Positions 24,001 through 33,203 of a stretch of 64,000 bases of DNA are shown piece by piece. A program made the position numbers and the translations under genes. The notes beneath the pieces were generated by a model, which was not told where the DNA came from, did not search any database, and saw only the letters and a program-made list of their open reading frames with translations. Origin of the DNA: Cheiracanthium punctorium (lineage: Eukaryota > Arthropoda > Arachnida > Araneae > Cheiracanthiidae); NCBI GenBank assembly GCA_038373885.1, contig JAWZYV010016927.1, forward strand, positions 1 through 64,000. Reading direction: 5' to 3'. How positions within the stretch are numbered: the stretch's first letter is position 1; each line of letters opens with the position of its first letter.

Positions 24001-27000
24001 CCATACGGCAAAGGGTTTATTTGTATTCCAGTTGATTTTGCACGTGATCAGTCATGAGTTTTGATCTTTGATAAGGTCGTTGCCTACGAAATGCTCATAA
24101 TATGTAGTATTACGTAGGCAACGATAAGGTTTAGTATCCTTTTATGCATTTTCGATCTTTGTTTAGAAAATTTCTATTGGCACGTATTAATAGGAGCAGA
24201 CGATTTCAACTCATTTATATTAGCATCGTCAAGCACAAATAAATCTGATACGGGAAATTTGGTTGCTAGGGTAACTTTAAATATTAAAGTATACATATGT
24301 ATTTTTATTTATGCAGTAATGATATAATTTAATATCAAGGACGCAAAAATTTCTGGCATCTGAAAATTGGTTGCTAGGACAATTTTAAATGTTAATATTT
24401 TAACTTATAAGAATTGAGTTCTTTTCGAATTTACTAGCTGATAACTATTTCTAAACAGTGGATTCGGTGAATTTATCTATTCTGTTTCTTGATTTGGTGA
24501 GGTGTTTTAAATTTGCCATGCAAATTTTTAAAAATCATTGCAGAATTAGTTCTTTTGTTAATTATTTTAACATTCTGATTCCATTTCCTAAAACTGTTGC
24601 GATTCAACATACTTCATTGGTTAAAATAAAGTAAAAATTCACGAATCCGCTTTTAATAAAGGAAATACATGTAAATTTAAAGAATCTGCTCATAAATTCT
24701 TGTCAAATGAAGTCATTTGGAACATGTAAGTACATCATTACATTTATTTTGGGGCGTTTAATTTGGTGCGTTTAATGCTGAATTGTTCACATTAATTTCA
24801 TCCAGTTTCTCTGGAAAGCGTTAAAACTTGTGCGCATGCGCGATCACGGACTATTGACAGGAAGGTTCGCCAAAACGTGGCGATTTTTTACGTTGGCGAG
24901 AGTGGGGGGTCCTAAAGTAGGAATCAATGAAAATAATTAATAATCATATATTTAATATGAAAAATTGTAAATATATCAAAAAACTACACAAATAAATAAA
25001 TAAATATGTAAAATAAAATACCTGTTGCATTCTTTATTATTATAGTAAAAATAAAACTTGGTTAATGTTTAAATTAATGTTTATGATTAAACATTAATTT
25101 AGAGTTCTAAAAATTGTAGAGTTAATTCTTGCATTAAACTTAAGTTGTCGTACAGTGTTAAGGGCTATACAGGGTGGCAATTGTACATTGGAAAAGACTG
25201 TGCTTCTTTTGCTCACATGTTGTGTTGTAGTTACATGTAGCTAAAGCTCATTTTGCTATAGCTATCAGTTAAATAATGAGTTATTTATAGTAAAAGTGAT
25301 ACAATTTTTTTTGAGTGAGAAAACATAGATGATGAAGCTTTTTTTTTTTTTGATAAATATGATGTGTATAAAAAAGTACTAAGGTGAAAAATTCAAAGGT
25401 GAATAACGTGATAATTTGGAAAATGATTTTGAATGTAGCTCATGAAAAAAAAAAAAAAAAACGTTACTTACGCATTATCCCGCCGGTCCGCCAACACGAG
25501 CGATTTTTTGCCAAAAAAAAGTATTTTAATGCATCTCTACATTGTTGATCCTACAAGTTATTGATCCGGGTAAAATTAATCCGGTTCTTTAAGAATGATT
25601 TGATTCTGAGCTACTCAAACCATTTACAATGGTTAAGATGGAAAGGTTTCTTTGCAGAATACGGCACGTTCGGCAATATAAATGTCATTTTGATAACAAT
25701 CTTGTGACGCTTTATCGCTTCCGCCAAACTACTTTTTCGTCAAATGCGTTGCCACACTGTTGCCAATCGTATTCCAAACCCACAATATTTTAAAATGATG
25801 GAAATTAGCAGCTTCTATTTCTGTTGTTTGGTATCCTTTCCAAGAGTCTGAATATATAGTTGAACCTTCATGAATATTATTCTTTATTCCTTCTAAAAGA
25901 GTCACAGCTTTTCTATTTGCTACTTTTATGATGAAACATTTGTTTGTCTCTTTACAAATACCCCCAAAGAGCCACTGTTCGGGGAAAATTTGTCCACAAG
26001 CATTTTTTATTTTAGTAAACAGGCTTTTATCGATTTCATTAATTTTATTGGGGTAGCCAATTTTTTTATTTTCACTTGCCAGAAGATGCTGGGTAAAAAC
26101 TTCTCTCAAGTAATTATTCCAGTCAATGACAGTTTTATCCCGGATGTTCAATTGGATTTTACCGCAGTTAATAGATGTTAGTTCTTGAGTCCAGCAATAA
26201 ATGAAACGTAAGGCTGTTAAAATATAAATTTTGCTACCTTCCAGCCAAGTATCTTTTCTGATGCAGGATTTCTTGTCACACCCTTTGCAATAACATCGCC
26301 ATGCAAAATCTTTTTTAAGAGATATCTTCATAGGGTGGTTATTATGATATTTTATTTTCTGGGGAAATTATACTATACTCCTGAAAATATTCGACTGCAT
26401 CTTCATCATTTCTGGGTAAATCCCAGATTTGTAACATAATTACAAAACAAACACTGATCAAAATTTTTCTCATAACAGAAAACCAAATACTGCAAAAACT
26501 TTTCTCGTAATAGCAGCAAACAAAAAAATGAATAGAACAACGATCTAAAGAACGTGCTGTTATATGTGATGTGGTGAGTAAATTAAACGAACCGGTTTCG
26601 AATAAGATTCATTAAAAATAATTGAATGAACCGGTTCTGAATACTGAAATTCGTTAAAAGTATTGAACGAACCGGTTCCGAATACGATTGGCAACGGTTT
26701 GGCAGCACGTTTGATGAAAAAATAATTTGGCGGAAATGAATGGCGGGGTAATACGTAAGTACCAAAAAAAAAACATATTATACATAAACTTGACCGTTTT
26801 TCCCGCTTTTTTTTTCAAAGGAAAACTTCGTAAAATAGTCCAAAGTAAAATCTAAATCTTTAATTAATAGTTTATAAATGCCTCTAACCTAACCAAAAGT
26901 CTTTGTCCACGTCTCCGAATCCTTCTTTGTAACTTTTCCAGTCTTTATAAAAATAGTCATTTGATCTTTGAAAATCTCCCCTTCTTTGCAGAAGCTGTTA

Positions 27001-29598
27001 AAAATATAAATAGAAGCATTTAAAGAATAATCATTATTTAAAAATTACATTTCACTCAAAGTTTTAAAAATGTTGTCAATATTGAAATTTTCAAGTACGG
27101 TAAATTTTGATGACAGTAAAAAGTTTTATACTATTTATTGTTTAATTTTTCCTGACGGACTTTAAGTCTCTAAAATTGCATTAAGTCTAACGACGAATTG
27201 TGCAATTATCGTACAATATTGTCTATTTCAAAGTAATGCTAAGTAATTAGTGCATCTTTAAGAACTCATTCATAATTATTTCAGATTAAAGAAATCGCTT
27301 AACGAATCTCGGAATAAAGCAAATGGATCCTAGAGTCAGAATGAAACTAAAAATGAAACTAAAATGAAAATGATGAAATATCAAAATGAAACTAAATGAA
27401 ACCTATGGAAATTTGACGGCTGATATCAGATTTTTAAAGAATTGCAGATTTTTAAAGAATACTGAAGCGAAGAGAAAACTCCCTATACTCGTATATTTGG
27501 GCTTGGTATTGGCGCTCACAGAGTTACACTAAGAGTTTTTTAGTGGTTTAAAGTTAATGTCTGCCTATAAGACCATAGTTTACACATTTTATGCCTGTAT
27601 TCCAGTAATATCATTTTTATTGGGGTAGGGTGGGGCATTCCTTTTTCGAATGTAAGTCGGCTACATCAGACAAAAATATCTAAAACTTTTGGGTAAGTAA
27701 AACATTATTTTTAGATCTGTAACACTTTATAATTTTGATAATATACTCCCCTAGATATTATGATTACTTGATTTCTTTAGTCTTAATCAAACTAATACTA
27801 ATCGATTAAAAATTATATTTCAATTGTATTATTTAACTTTTTATTAGAAGAAATGCTATAATAAGTTTAACAGAGAGATTTGAAGTACACATGATATTTC
27901 TTTTTATGTAAGCAGACTAAAATAGTACAGTATGGCCTCTTTAATAGTTCATTTGCGTAAGACGTCACTCCGCATGTTATGTAATCTTGCAGAAGTCTAG
28001 ACCGTTTCTATAAGCCATTTCACTTATTGTACTCCGCTTGTTTCATCGAAAGTTTTTCCAGCAATCCGCTTAAGAAGTCACTTTTAAGAGTGCGATGTAC
28101 ACTAATATGAAAAAGGGGCCAAAATATGAAAAAAAAAAAAAAAAATCTAAATGAATTTTGGCATAGTGCGGAAAAGTTGCGCAATGGGCTACTTTGATCT
28201 CAAAAAAACTTTCAACAATATTATTCAATATTTAGCTGCGGACTACCGACACTGAAAAACAGAAATAATAGAGAAAATATCAACTTTTGTTACAAATTAG
28301 TTTGGAGAACTAATTCGAACTTTTTGCAGGCATACTATCAAAATGTTACGTAATGGGTCAGTTACAGCCTAATTTTTGTTTGTAATTTCTCTCAATATTG
28401 TACCGTGTCTATCTAATATCGAAAATTGAAAAAAAGTGAAAAATTTCTGATTTTCAAAAAAGGCTGTACTACGAAATTTAGTTTTCGAAATTACAATTGA
28501 CATTTGAAATAACAATAAATCTATAATTATATCGTAATGTAGCATTACATATTTTAACTATATTAATACTAACATATTGGTTTAAATTACACCCAGACAG
28601 GAAACAGATTAGAACAAAAATTTACAAATTTTCGATGTCTTTACAATTGAATTCAGGTGTTAAAATAATATTGCGTTTTGTTGCAAAACACTGGTAATTC
28701 TTTAATTACTTGCAGGAATTCGTAAATTTTTTGCAATGCCATCATCGATTTCGATTTTTTTTTTTTTTTTGTACCGATTTCGGCCCATTCTAATGCACGG
28801 ACTTGGCCCTATTTCTTAGTGAAGTTATCTCCACAAACACACCAGTTTTGTTGGCAGAACTGTCAGCATTTGCCCTCACAAATACTATTTGACTTATCAA
28901 CAAATTTTAGCAATTTTTCGAGGACTATTTTTCTATTCGATTTCTCTACGACGACAGATGTACGATCAGGAACAGGTCTAGCGGGAGAAGCAAAAATGGG
29001 GCACGGGCCCCAAACGCTGTGTTGCGTCGGATGACAAAATCAATTATGGTTCCAAAGTAGGAGGTGCCAGAATTAAACTTTGACCTGAGCGCTTTGCTGA
29101 GAGGGGCGTCGAAATTCAAGTTGGGTCAGTCCACTGAGTAAAATTAAATAATACGTACCGTCTTTACTTACAACTTTCCTTAATTTGTTACCCATTTATT
29201 AATTTAAATATTTATTATACTGTTTTATATAATTTTATATAAGTAAATGAATAATGGGAACACTTGTTATATAAACATTTATAATTTCTTATTACATATA
29301 ATATACTATAGTCACTCCGCTTCGTAAGTCATTTTGAAGTGGCCCCGAGAGTGATGTATTAAAGAGGTTTGACGGTATTAGAAAGTCAGTGGGCCAATCT
29401 AAATGCCGTGAAAATTAAACTAACTTACTGTCCAGCCTCCTCCACTAGTTTGCATGTCACAATATACTTCCAGTGATTTTCCCTCGGTCACTCGGCTCAC
29501 AGGCCATATTTCATAAACACCACTCTTGTTATGACCCATATGCAGCAAGTCAGCACAATCAACGGCTTTCTGGCTTGCATTATCTGCACAGTTTCTAC
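11545..29598 (-). CDS. Fibrinogen-related lectin (tachylectin-5-like), copy 2
   Basis: The gene encodes a complete fibrinogen C-terminal domain on four intact exons: 29429-29598, 26889-26994, 21230-21394 and 11545-11831 (170, 106, 165 and 287 bp, the last ending in TAG). Order of motifs: [107 protein letters not shown] (calcium-site acidic loop), [19 protein letters not shown] (disulfide pair and acetyl-group pocket) and NGLYLKGKH. All splice junctions are GT/AG and in phase. Family proteins are secreted lectins of hemolymph defence. The introns are swollen by transposons, the last to 9.4 kb. The expected signal-peptide exon near 30.72-30.94 kb has stops and indels, so the gene is either 5'-damaged or affected by poor sequence there. 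Confidence 0.85.
12885..12907. repeat. Left TIR of the pogo/Tigger element
   Basis: CAGTAGAACTCCAATTATCC followed by GAA; the reverse complement ends the element at 15448-15470. The flanking TA is the target duplication (12883-12884, 15471-15472). Confidence 0.9.
13107..14747 (-). CDS. pogo/Tigger transposase (CENP-B/Jerky-like), 546 aa
   Basis: This is a DNA-cutting and -joining enzyme that mobilises the surrounding element and acts in the nucleus. Residues 1-55 form a CENP-B-type helix-turn-helix ([24 protein letters not shown]). Residues 75-138 match the Tc5/CENP-B second DNA-binding domain ([12 protein letters not shown]). The DDE_1 catalytic domain runs from about 168 to 380 with aspartates at D174 (YNADETGL), D288 ([10 protein letters not shown]) and D323 (LLQPMDQSV), the DDD triad typical of pogo elements. 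The C-terminal part has a strongly acidic tract ([13 protein letters not shown]). The start is a good Kozak context (ACCATGG), and the frame is uninterrupted over a length normal for the family. Terminal repeats lie 720 bp upstream and 220 bp downstream. The many shorter antisense frames here are shadows. Confidence 0.95.
   Translation of the reverse strand: MASKRKRVVLSLADKLKIIEQLDKGVTGKKLSEIYGVGQATISDIKNSKSTLLNFVSVLENEDGSSSRKTMKTATNKNLEDAVFKWFLQQRSMGNPISGPILYEKAKILAEKLGYSSFKASNGWLRNFKFRHGVRELDLAGEKLSADSAAAENFIEKFKTASESYDPEFVYNADETGLVWKALPKTTLASKRESSAPGHKVSKERVTVLNCANSTGNHKLPPLLIGKSRNPRAFKNVKKLPLFYKSQPKAWMTAALFTEWYDEVFIPEVKKHQKSVGKEGSKVLLIVDNAPTHPTAELLERENGQFKTTFLPPNVTSLLQPMDQSVIETMKRHYRRQLLRKLLIEGAEDEELVLANHSKINLKDCCYMVAEAWSLVTAVTLRRAWNKLKGLPSEKNKKKESEENEKQEYGEDDDDEDALSLEEIRKMIVKIPGCTEVSAEDVGEWMACDTSDPGFQILNDDEIVVSVREDVEVEVEEELSADVEVDAGPSASEAFAGLETALKWMERQPECDHLQLLTVKRMRDLAARKRLKTAKQLTLTEMFKKQ
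15448..15470. repeat. Right TIR of the pogo/Tigger element
   Basis: This mirrors 12885-12907. Further GGATAATCGG-type motifs lie just inside both ends and may be transposase binding sites. Confidence 0.9.
15943..16923. mobile_element. hAT-like non-autonomous element
   Basis: The element is flanked by an 8-bp duplication AGAAGGTT (15935-15942 and 16924-16931), as in hAT elements. Its ends (AGGGATAGACGCGAGACATC inwards from the left; TTTGAGACATGCGAGACGAG inwards from the right) share GAGACATC/GCGAGAC-type motifs, and both subterminal regions are crowded with CTCG/GAGAC repeats. The 981 bp hold no transposase. Confidence 0.7.
17536..18568 (-). other. Intron 4 sequence of lectin copy 2
   Basis: This stretch aligns with the copy 3 intron (53940-54970) with point differences and small indels. 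It includes C and A homopolymers near 18225-18252. No gene or exon is visible. Confidence 0.7.
18985..19492. mobile_element. Small TIR element with GGCGCACCC ends
   Basis: GGGCGCACCCAGGATTTTGG at the left faces TAGCCCCCTCCGTGGGTGCG at the right, giving inverted GGCGCACCCA ends. No coding sequence is present. The target duplication is unclear. Confidence 0.5.
19764..20040. mobile_element. piggyBac-like MITE, 277 bp
   Basis: The element has CCCATTTGTGCCTAG and its inverted counterpart GGCATAAATGGG at the ends. It is nearly the same sequence, in the opposite orientation, as the copy at 60941-61216, which has clear TTAA duplications. Here the flanks (ATAA, TAAA) are degraded. Confidence 0.65.
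20745..21229 (-). other. Intron 4 end of copy 2 with an AT microsatellite
   Basis: This aligns with 54970-55427 of copy 3. It includes an (AT)n tract at about 21037-21062, replaced in copy 3 by a GT tract. No gene. Confidence 0.65.
21230..21394 (-). CDS. Copy 2 third fibrinogen exon
   Basis: This 165-bp exon encodes [20 protein letters not shown] through SDFSGDA. It is in phase with its neighbours, with acceptor CTTTCAG and donor GTATAT. Confidence 0.9.
21801..23280. mobile_element. Tigger-like non-autonomous element, 1.5 kb
   Basis: The element is flanked by TA (21799-21800, 23281-23282) with inverted ends CAGCGGAACCTGCTAAAGTG and, inwards from the right, CAGTGGAACCTGCCTAATGT. Copy 3 shows the empty site AATAAATATAGTAGGAGC near 55988. 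Internal repeats of GTGACCAC occur near both ends. There is no transposase. A 150-bp element sits inside at 22750-22903. Confidence 0.8.
22750..22903. mobile_element. Small TIR insertion inside the Tigger-like element
   Basis: AGTGGCGGATTAATG at left opposes CTTTAATACGCCCTTGT at right, and a G run borders the right arm. It is probably a short MITE. The duplication is not clear. Confidence 0.4.
23910..24925. mobile_element. 1 kb TIR element with GATTCCTACTTTA ends
   Basis: The inverted ends GATTCCTACTTTAAGACCCC and GATTCCTACTTTAGGACCCC continue into matching CACTCTCGCC. The copy 3 intron lacks this kilobase near 56590. No coding sequence is present. An internal hairpin lies at 24076-24122. 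I could not find a clean target duplication. Confidence 0.65.
24076..24122. repeat. Hairpin with 12-bp arms
   Basis: TCGTTGCCTACG and CGTAGGCAACGA are perfect inverted arms around a loop of about 23 bases, inside the GATTCC element. Confidence 0.6.
25462..26763 (-). mobile_element. Merlin-type DNA transposon, decayed
   Basis: The ends are imperfect inverted repeats (left TTACTTACGCATTATCCCGC; right, inverted, GTACTTACGTATTACCCCGC), set in A-runs that can account for an 8-9 bp duplication. The interior encodes part of an IS1595/Merlin transposase. Copy 3 lacks the element near 59205. Three imperfect repeats of GAACCGGTTYYGAATA lie at 26588-26690. Confidence 0.75.
25729..26331 (-). pseudogene. 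Merlin/IS1595-family transposase remnant
   Basis: The 200-residue open stretch matches the pattern of the ISXO2-like (DDE_Tnp_IS1595) transposase. It has [20 protein letters not shown] at the start, [12 protein letters not shown] with the first catalytic Asp, [17 protein letters not shown], and [13 protein letters not shown] with the second Asp. The last catalytic region, normally a His/Asn-rich segment ending near TIE, is missing: after FHHFKILW the frame runs into unrelated residues. Upstream, the expected N-terminal zinc-binding part is only partly readable past a stop near 26380. It is therefore probably inactive. Merlin elements use 8-9 bp target duplications, consistent with the flanks. 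Confidence 0.75.
26889..26994 (-). CDS. Copy 2 second fibrinogen exon
   Basis: This 106-bp exon encodes [20 protein letters not shown] through KDFWL plus one base. The acceptor is TTAACAG and the donor GTTAGA, slightly weaker than the GTAAGA of copy 3. Confidence 0.9.
27906..29428 (-). repeat. Copy 2 version of the shared lectin intron
   Basis: This aligns with bases 1-1502 over nearly its whole length, starting TGTAAGCAGACTAAAATAGT. It defines the duplication between copies 1 and 2. No exon lies inside. Confidence 0.85.
29429..29598 (-). CDS. Copy 2 first fibrinogen exon
   Basis: This 170-bp exon encodes the same residues as the copy 1 exon. The acceptor TTCTAAG and donor GTAAGT are conserved. 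Confidence 0.92.
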
Positions 29599-29799
29599 CT
29601 TAGAAAATAGCGTAAGGTAAAACAATTGGTATAGTACTGAATAAAATGACGCAAATAAAAGATTAATAAAAATTTACGTAAGACAATTTTCATTCTTCGA
29701 AAGCTTACATGTTGGTTAGTAAAATTCAAAATACTATTTTTAGATTGTGTTTTGCATTAATAGTTCGACAGTGTAACAATTTTCTGCCACGAACTGTAT

Positions 29800-31900
29800 A
29801 ATGTCAAATGATGTTACATGGAAAGACGAAACATTTATGAGGAAGGGACCCCTGGTCTGTATGAAGGTATCACTAACCCAGAGCCCATTCCGAAAATCCA
29901 AATTCTGACTAGTCCGTGTTTGTGGTGTTTTAGATTGTGTAAATTTAACTGACTGACTTTGGGCGTAAAATGGGTGACTTTATGCCTATTCTTCCTATCT
30001 CTATTCTCTCTATATACTGGCATGGGCCTTAGGGAGGGGAGGGGGGGTGGTGTGTGGGGGTTTTTGAATTGAGTGGGGGGTTACACACAATAAGGCGGTG
30101 GCAAATAAGCATCTAATTTTTGTTTTTAGGGCACGAGTGGGAGGGGGGAGCGGGGGGGGGGAGAACAAACTAGTCTAATATTATATCGAACACATGCTTA
30201 AGCTAAAATTGAGGACAACGACTAGATCAAACTCTCCCGTAACGGTTGATGTTTCCACTCCTATGATTTATTTATATAGTTGGGGATTTGGATGTATAGG
30301 CAGTTGAGGTTAGTACACTGTTTTAAAAGAGGGTATACAACAAAAAGATATGGGAGAGGTTTTAAGTGAGAAAAAATATTTTTTAATTCGTTTAAATATT
30401 TATAATAGTCTCTGGAGTATGGTGGGGGATTAGGTTTTTAGTAAATCCCAGTGAAACGATTGTGATCTTATTGCAAGTTTAAAATCAACATATGACGGAC
30501 TGAAGGCTGAAAGAATTCTTAGCATAAGGTCTAAAAATCTGAGTAATTTTTATGCATCTACTCTGCTCAGAGGGCCTTTCAGAATTATCGAAACAATGAA
30601 TTAAGTGTTCTTCATTTTAGAGCTGCGTATTTAGGGTGATTGTTATTAATTGATAACAATGTAATTTTTGTATTCTATACTTAAGTATTTTTCTTCTGCG
30701 TAAATTACGGCACTACATACATGTGTTGTGGGAAGAGACATCTAATTTCAGTTAATCTGCTCTTTGAGTCTGGAGTGTGTGTTCAATCTGCGTTCGAAAA
30801 TCATTCATCTATCTCATTAGGAGCTGCAAATTTGGGATAAGTTTACACAATATATTGAGCAGGTTGACACGCCATCTGCCGAGAGCAGGGAATGATGCGC
30901 TTACAATAAGTTAGTTGTGATTATTTGATTTTAGTCCTAAAACATATTAGAACTTTATGAAGACTTCTTAGAGTGAAGCTTTTATGAGTTAATGGGTGGA
31001 ATGTGTTAGGAATCATGCGAAAGGTGATTTAGACTGTTTCTCTTCTAAATGAATATAATTCAAATCTATATGCAAAAAATACTAAGGTAAGTGTGACAAT
31101 AGAAATATATTAAATAAAATATAATGTTTCTACGATATGTAGGATCTTGAGATACTTTTAAAAAATAATGGTGGTAAGGAATTGCGTCAAGTTTGAGCTG
31201 TTAGAAGTGATGAAATGGTACAGTAAAAATGTTTGTAAGGATAGCAGTGAAAAATTATATAGACGTATTTATAAGTGAGAGAATAACGAAGATTGTCTTT
31301 TTAATTTTTAACTACAGGATCGTCTCTAGTTGAGTTGTCTCATTTTCTCTGTAAGTATGATTGTACTGTATATCTTTAGTGCATTGTAGTCTGAATTCTC
31401 TTGTACCAATTTTATATGTATGTATTCTATAGCAGTAATGACCTGAGTGCGAGAGATGATTTTCAAGTGGTGAGAACAAACAAAGCTATAGAGATTTGGG
31501 CAAGAGTGGAAAGTATTAGTTTTGGTAGCAAACAAAGACGGAGTGAGTCCGTTGTAAAACCCAAATCACATCGATCATCTTATTATTTCTGATAACTGAT
31601 TATTTAGTCGAATCAGCGTAAATCGTGTGTAGGAGTTGTTGGGAACAGATTTTAATATGCGGATTTATTTGTGAGAGAGCGACGGATATGAGAAATTTAG
31701 GATTTGGAAGCCTAGTTATGTCATGTTGTTTTTCTAACTGGAGCACTGAGAATTAATTGTACAGTTTGTTCTATGGACACTAATGTGTAGGTTAGGTCTT
31801 ATCCGGAGCGCCGCCAAGGAGAGTCGGGCGGGAGAGAGGTGGGGGGCCGAGGAGAGGTGGGGGGTTATTTCGTATCGACACACACAACAATCTGACTATG
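29800..31900. other. Noisy or degenerate copy of the lectin 5' region
   Basis: This region matches 1900-3000 only through short anchors. It has many one- and two-base indels, extra G residues and G runs (for example 30017-30030, 30055-30080, 30135-30162). Both neighbouring blocks align far better, so the loss of quality is local. Confidence 0.6.
30722..30936 (-). pseudogene. Degraded signal-peptide exon of lectin copy 2
   Basis: This stretch aligns by position and by short anchors (GGCGTGTCAAC, TTTGCAGC, the TTTTAGGA acceptor) with the copy 1 exon at 2589-2737. Read in the copy 1 frame it meets a stop after four codons, and many insertions follow. The whole 29.8-31.9 kb region is unusually divergent and rich in G runs, so bad assembly is as likely as true decay. 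Boundaries are approximate. Confidence 0.5.
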
Positions 31901-32060
31901 AGACACAGTGCGCGCCATAGTGCCATAGCTTTGGTAAACGTATTTAGAAAATTAAGAAAAATTTATAATGTGCGATTATCTAATGTGCCATCCTGGAGAG
32001 TTTCCCCAATCACCTCAGGTGAGTTGATTTGTGAACCAGTCAAGCCCAGGTGACATACCC

Positions 32061-32165
32061 GTGAAGTCACCATGGGACTAGTATGTGATCGGTCGCTAAG
32101 TGACTCCACTGTGAAGTCACCATGTGACTAGTATGTGATTGGTCGTTCAGTGACTGAAGTCACTG
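32061..32165. repeat. 50-bp tandem repeat, about 2 copies
   Basis: Units start GTGAAGTCACCATGKGACTA at 32061 and 32111. A partial third has the same GTGACT motifs. Confidence 0.6.
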
Positions 32166-32756
32166 TGTGACTATTTTGTGACTACTGATTTTTTGGACTT
32201 CAAAATGACGTCACACTGGCCGCTTTTGCGACTTTGGAAACAGACTCATTTTTTCTAATATTTTGTGGCAATTTCTTTCGTGAAACATTTAATAAATAAA
32301 TCCGGAAATAGTAATTCAATAAAATCTCGCAGTTATGTAGTAATGGAATTTAGTTTAATTTATTAATTTTTAAATTATTTCGTTTAAACAAGACAATATT
32401 ATTTATAAAAAAATATTATTCTTAAAAATATTAGATTGAGAGTTCTAATCACAATGGTGAAAACTAAGTATCTGTGAGTAAAATTAACAATTTCTTTCAT
32501 ATCCACATGGCATATATGTTTCGATAGCGTATGTAGGTTTAAATTTCGGATGGGGGGGGGGGGACTATCCGGTATTTTCAACCTTATTCTTACTATACAA
32601 ATGTCTCAAAATTGCTGTTTTTTACTTTCCGAACATGTACCATGTAAGGAAAGTATTGTAATCATGAAAAAAATCGACTTTGAGATTTTGGTGTTTTTAC
32701 ACGTTTTGAGTTCTTCTGAATCCATTTATGCTATTTTTACGAGATGTATGTATGTA

Positions 32757-33126
32757 TGTGGTAATCAAGAGGCGCAACCCTCCAGCAGATGGCATCGCAA
32801 CCTCACGTATACAACAGACGCAGGTTATCAGAGCCTGGGAGCTAGAGGCAGCAGATGCGAACGAGACCACGCTCGCGTAGGAGCGATGTCGGACGTAGCT
32901 CTCTGATCGCGCGTAGGCGATTCGACTCCAGAACGACCACGAGAAGGTGGCCAGTGGCTCCTGTGTGATAAGGAAACCTAACCCTGTGACCGACTCCGCT
33001 TATTCATGTTCTGCAATATCTCTCCTTTCTTTTGTAAATATTTCTTCTGTTATATTTAGCCGAGCAATAAACGTGATTGAGAACCGTAGGAGTGCTTCCA
33101 GTCTTATTTCGACGTCGCCTCCTACA
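32757..33126 (+). repeat. 5' LTR
   Basis: 370 bp, starting TGTGGTAATC and ending CCTCCTACA, with AATAAA at 33066-33071. By eye every base agrees with the 3' LTR. Confidence 0.92.
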
Positions 33127-33130
33127 ACCA

Positions 33131-33148
33131 TGGGGGCTCAGGTACTGT
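33131..33148 (+). promoter_or_regulatory. Possible primer binding site
   Basis: TGGGGGCTCAGGTACTGT begins four bases after the 5' LTR with TGG, as expected for pairing with a tRNA 3' end (CCA). Which tRNA is not determined. Confidence 0.4.
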
Positions 33149-33203
33149 AACTTTTTCGTTCTCACAATAGTACTACTTTTTGCTGTTCATATTTCACTAC
33201 AAT

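Noticed and set aside
32550..32906. 118-residue frame entering the 5' LTR
   Set aside because: It starts in a G run and crosses into the LTR. The LTR part recurs at the 3' LTR without the upstream part.
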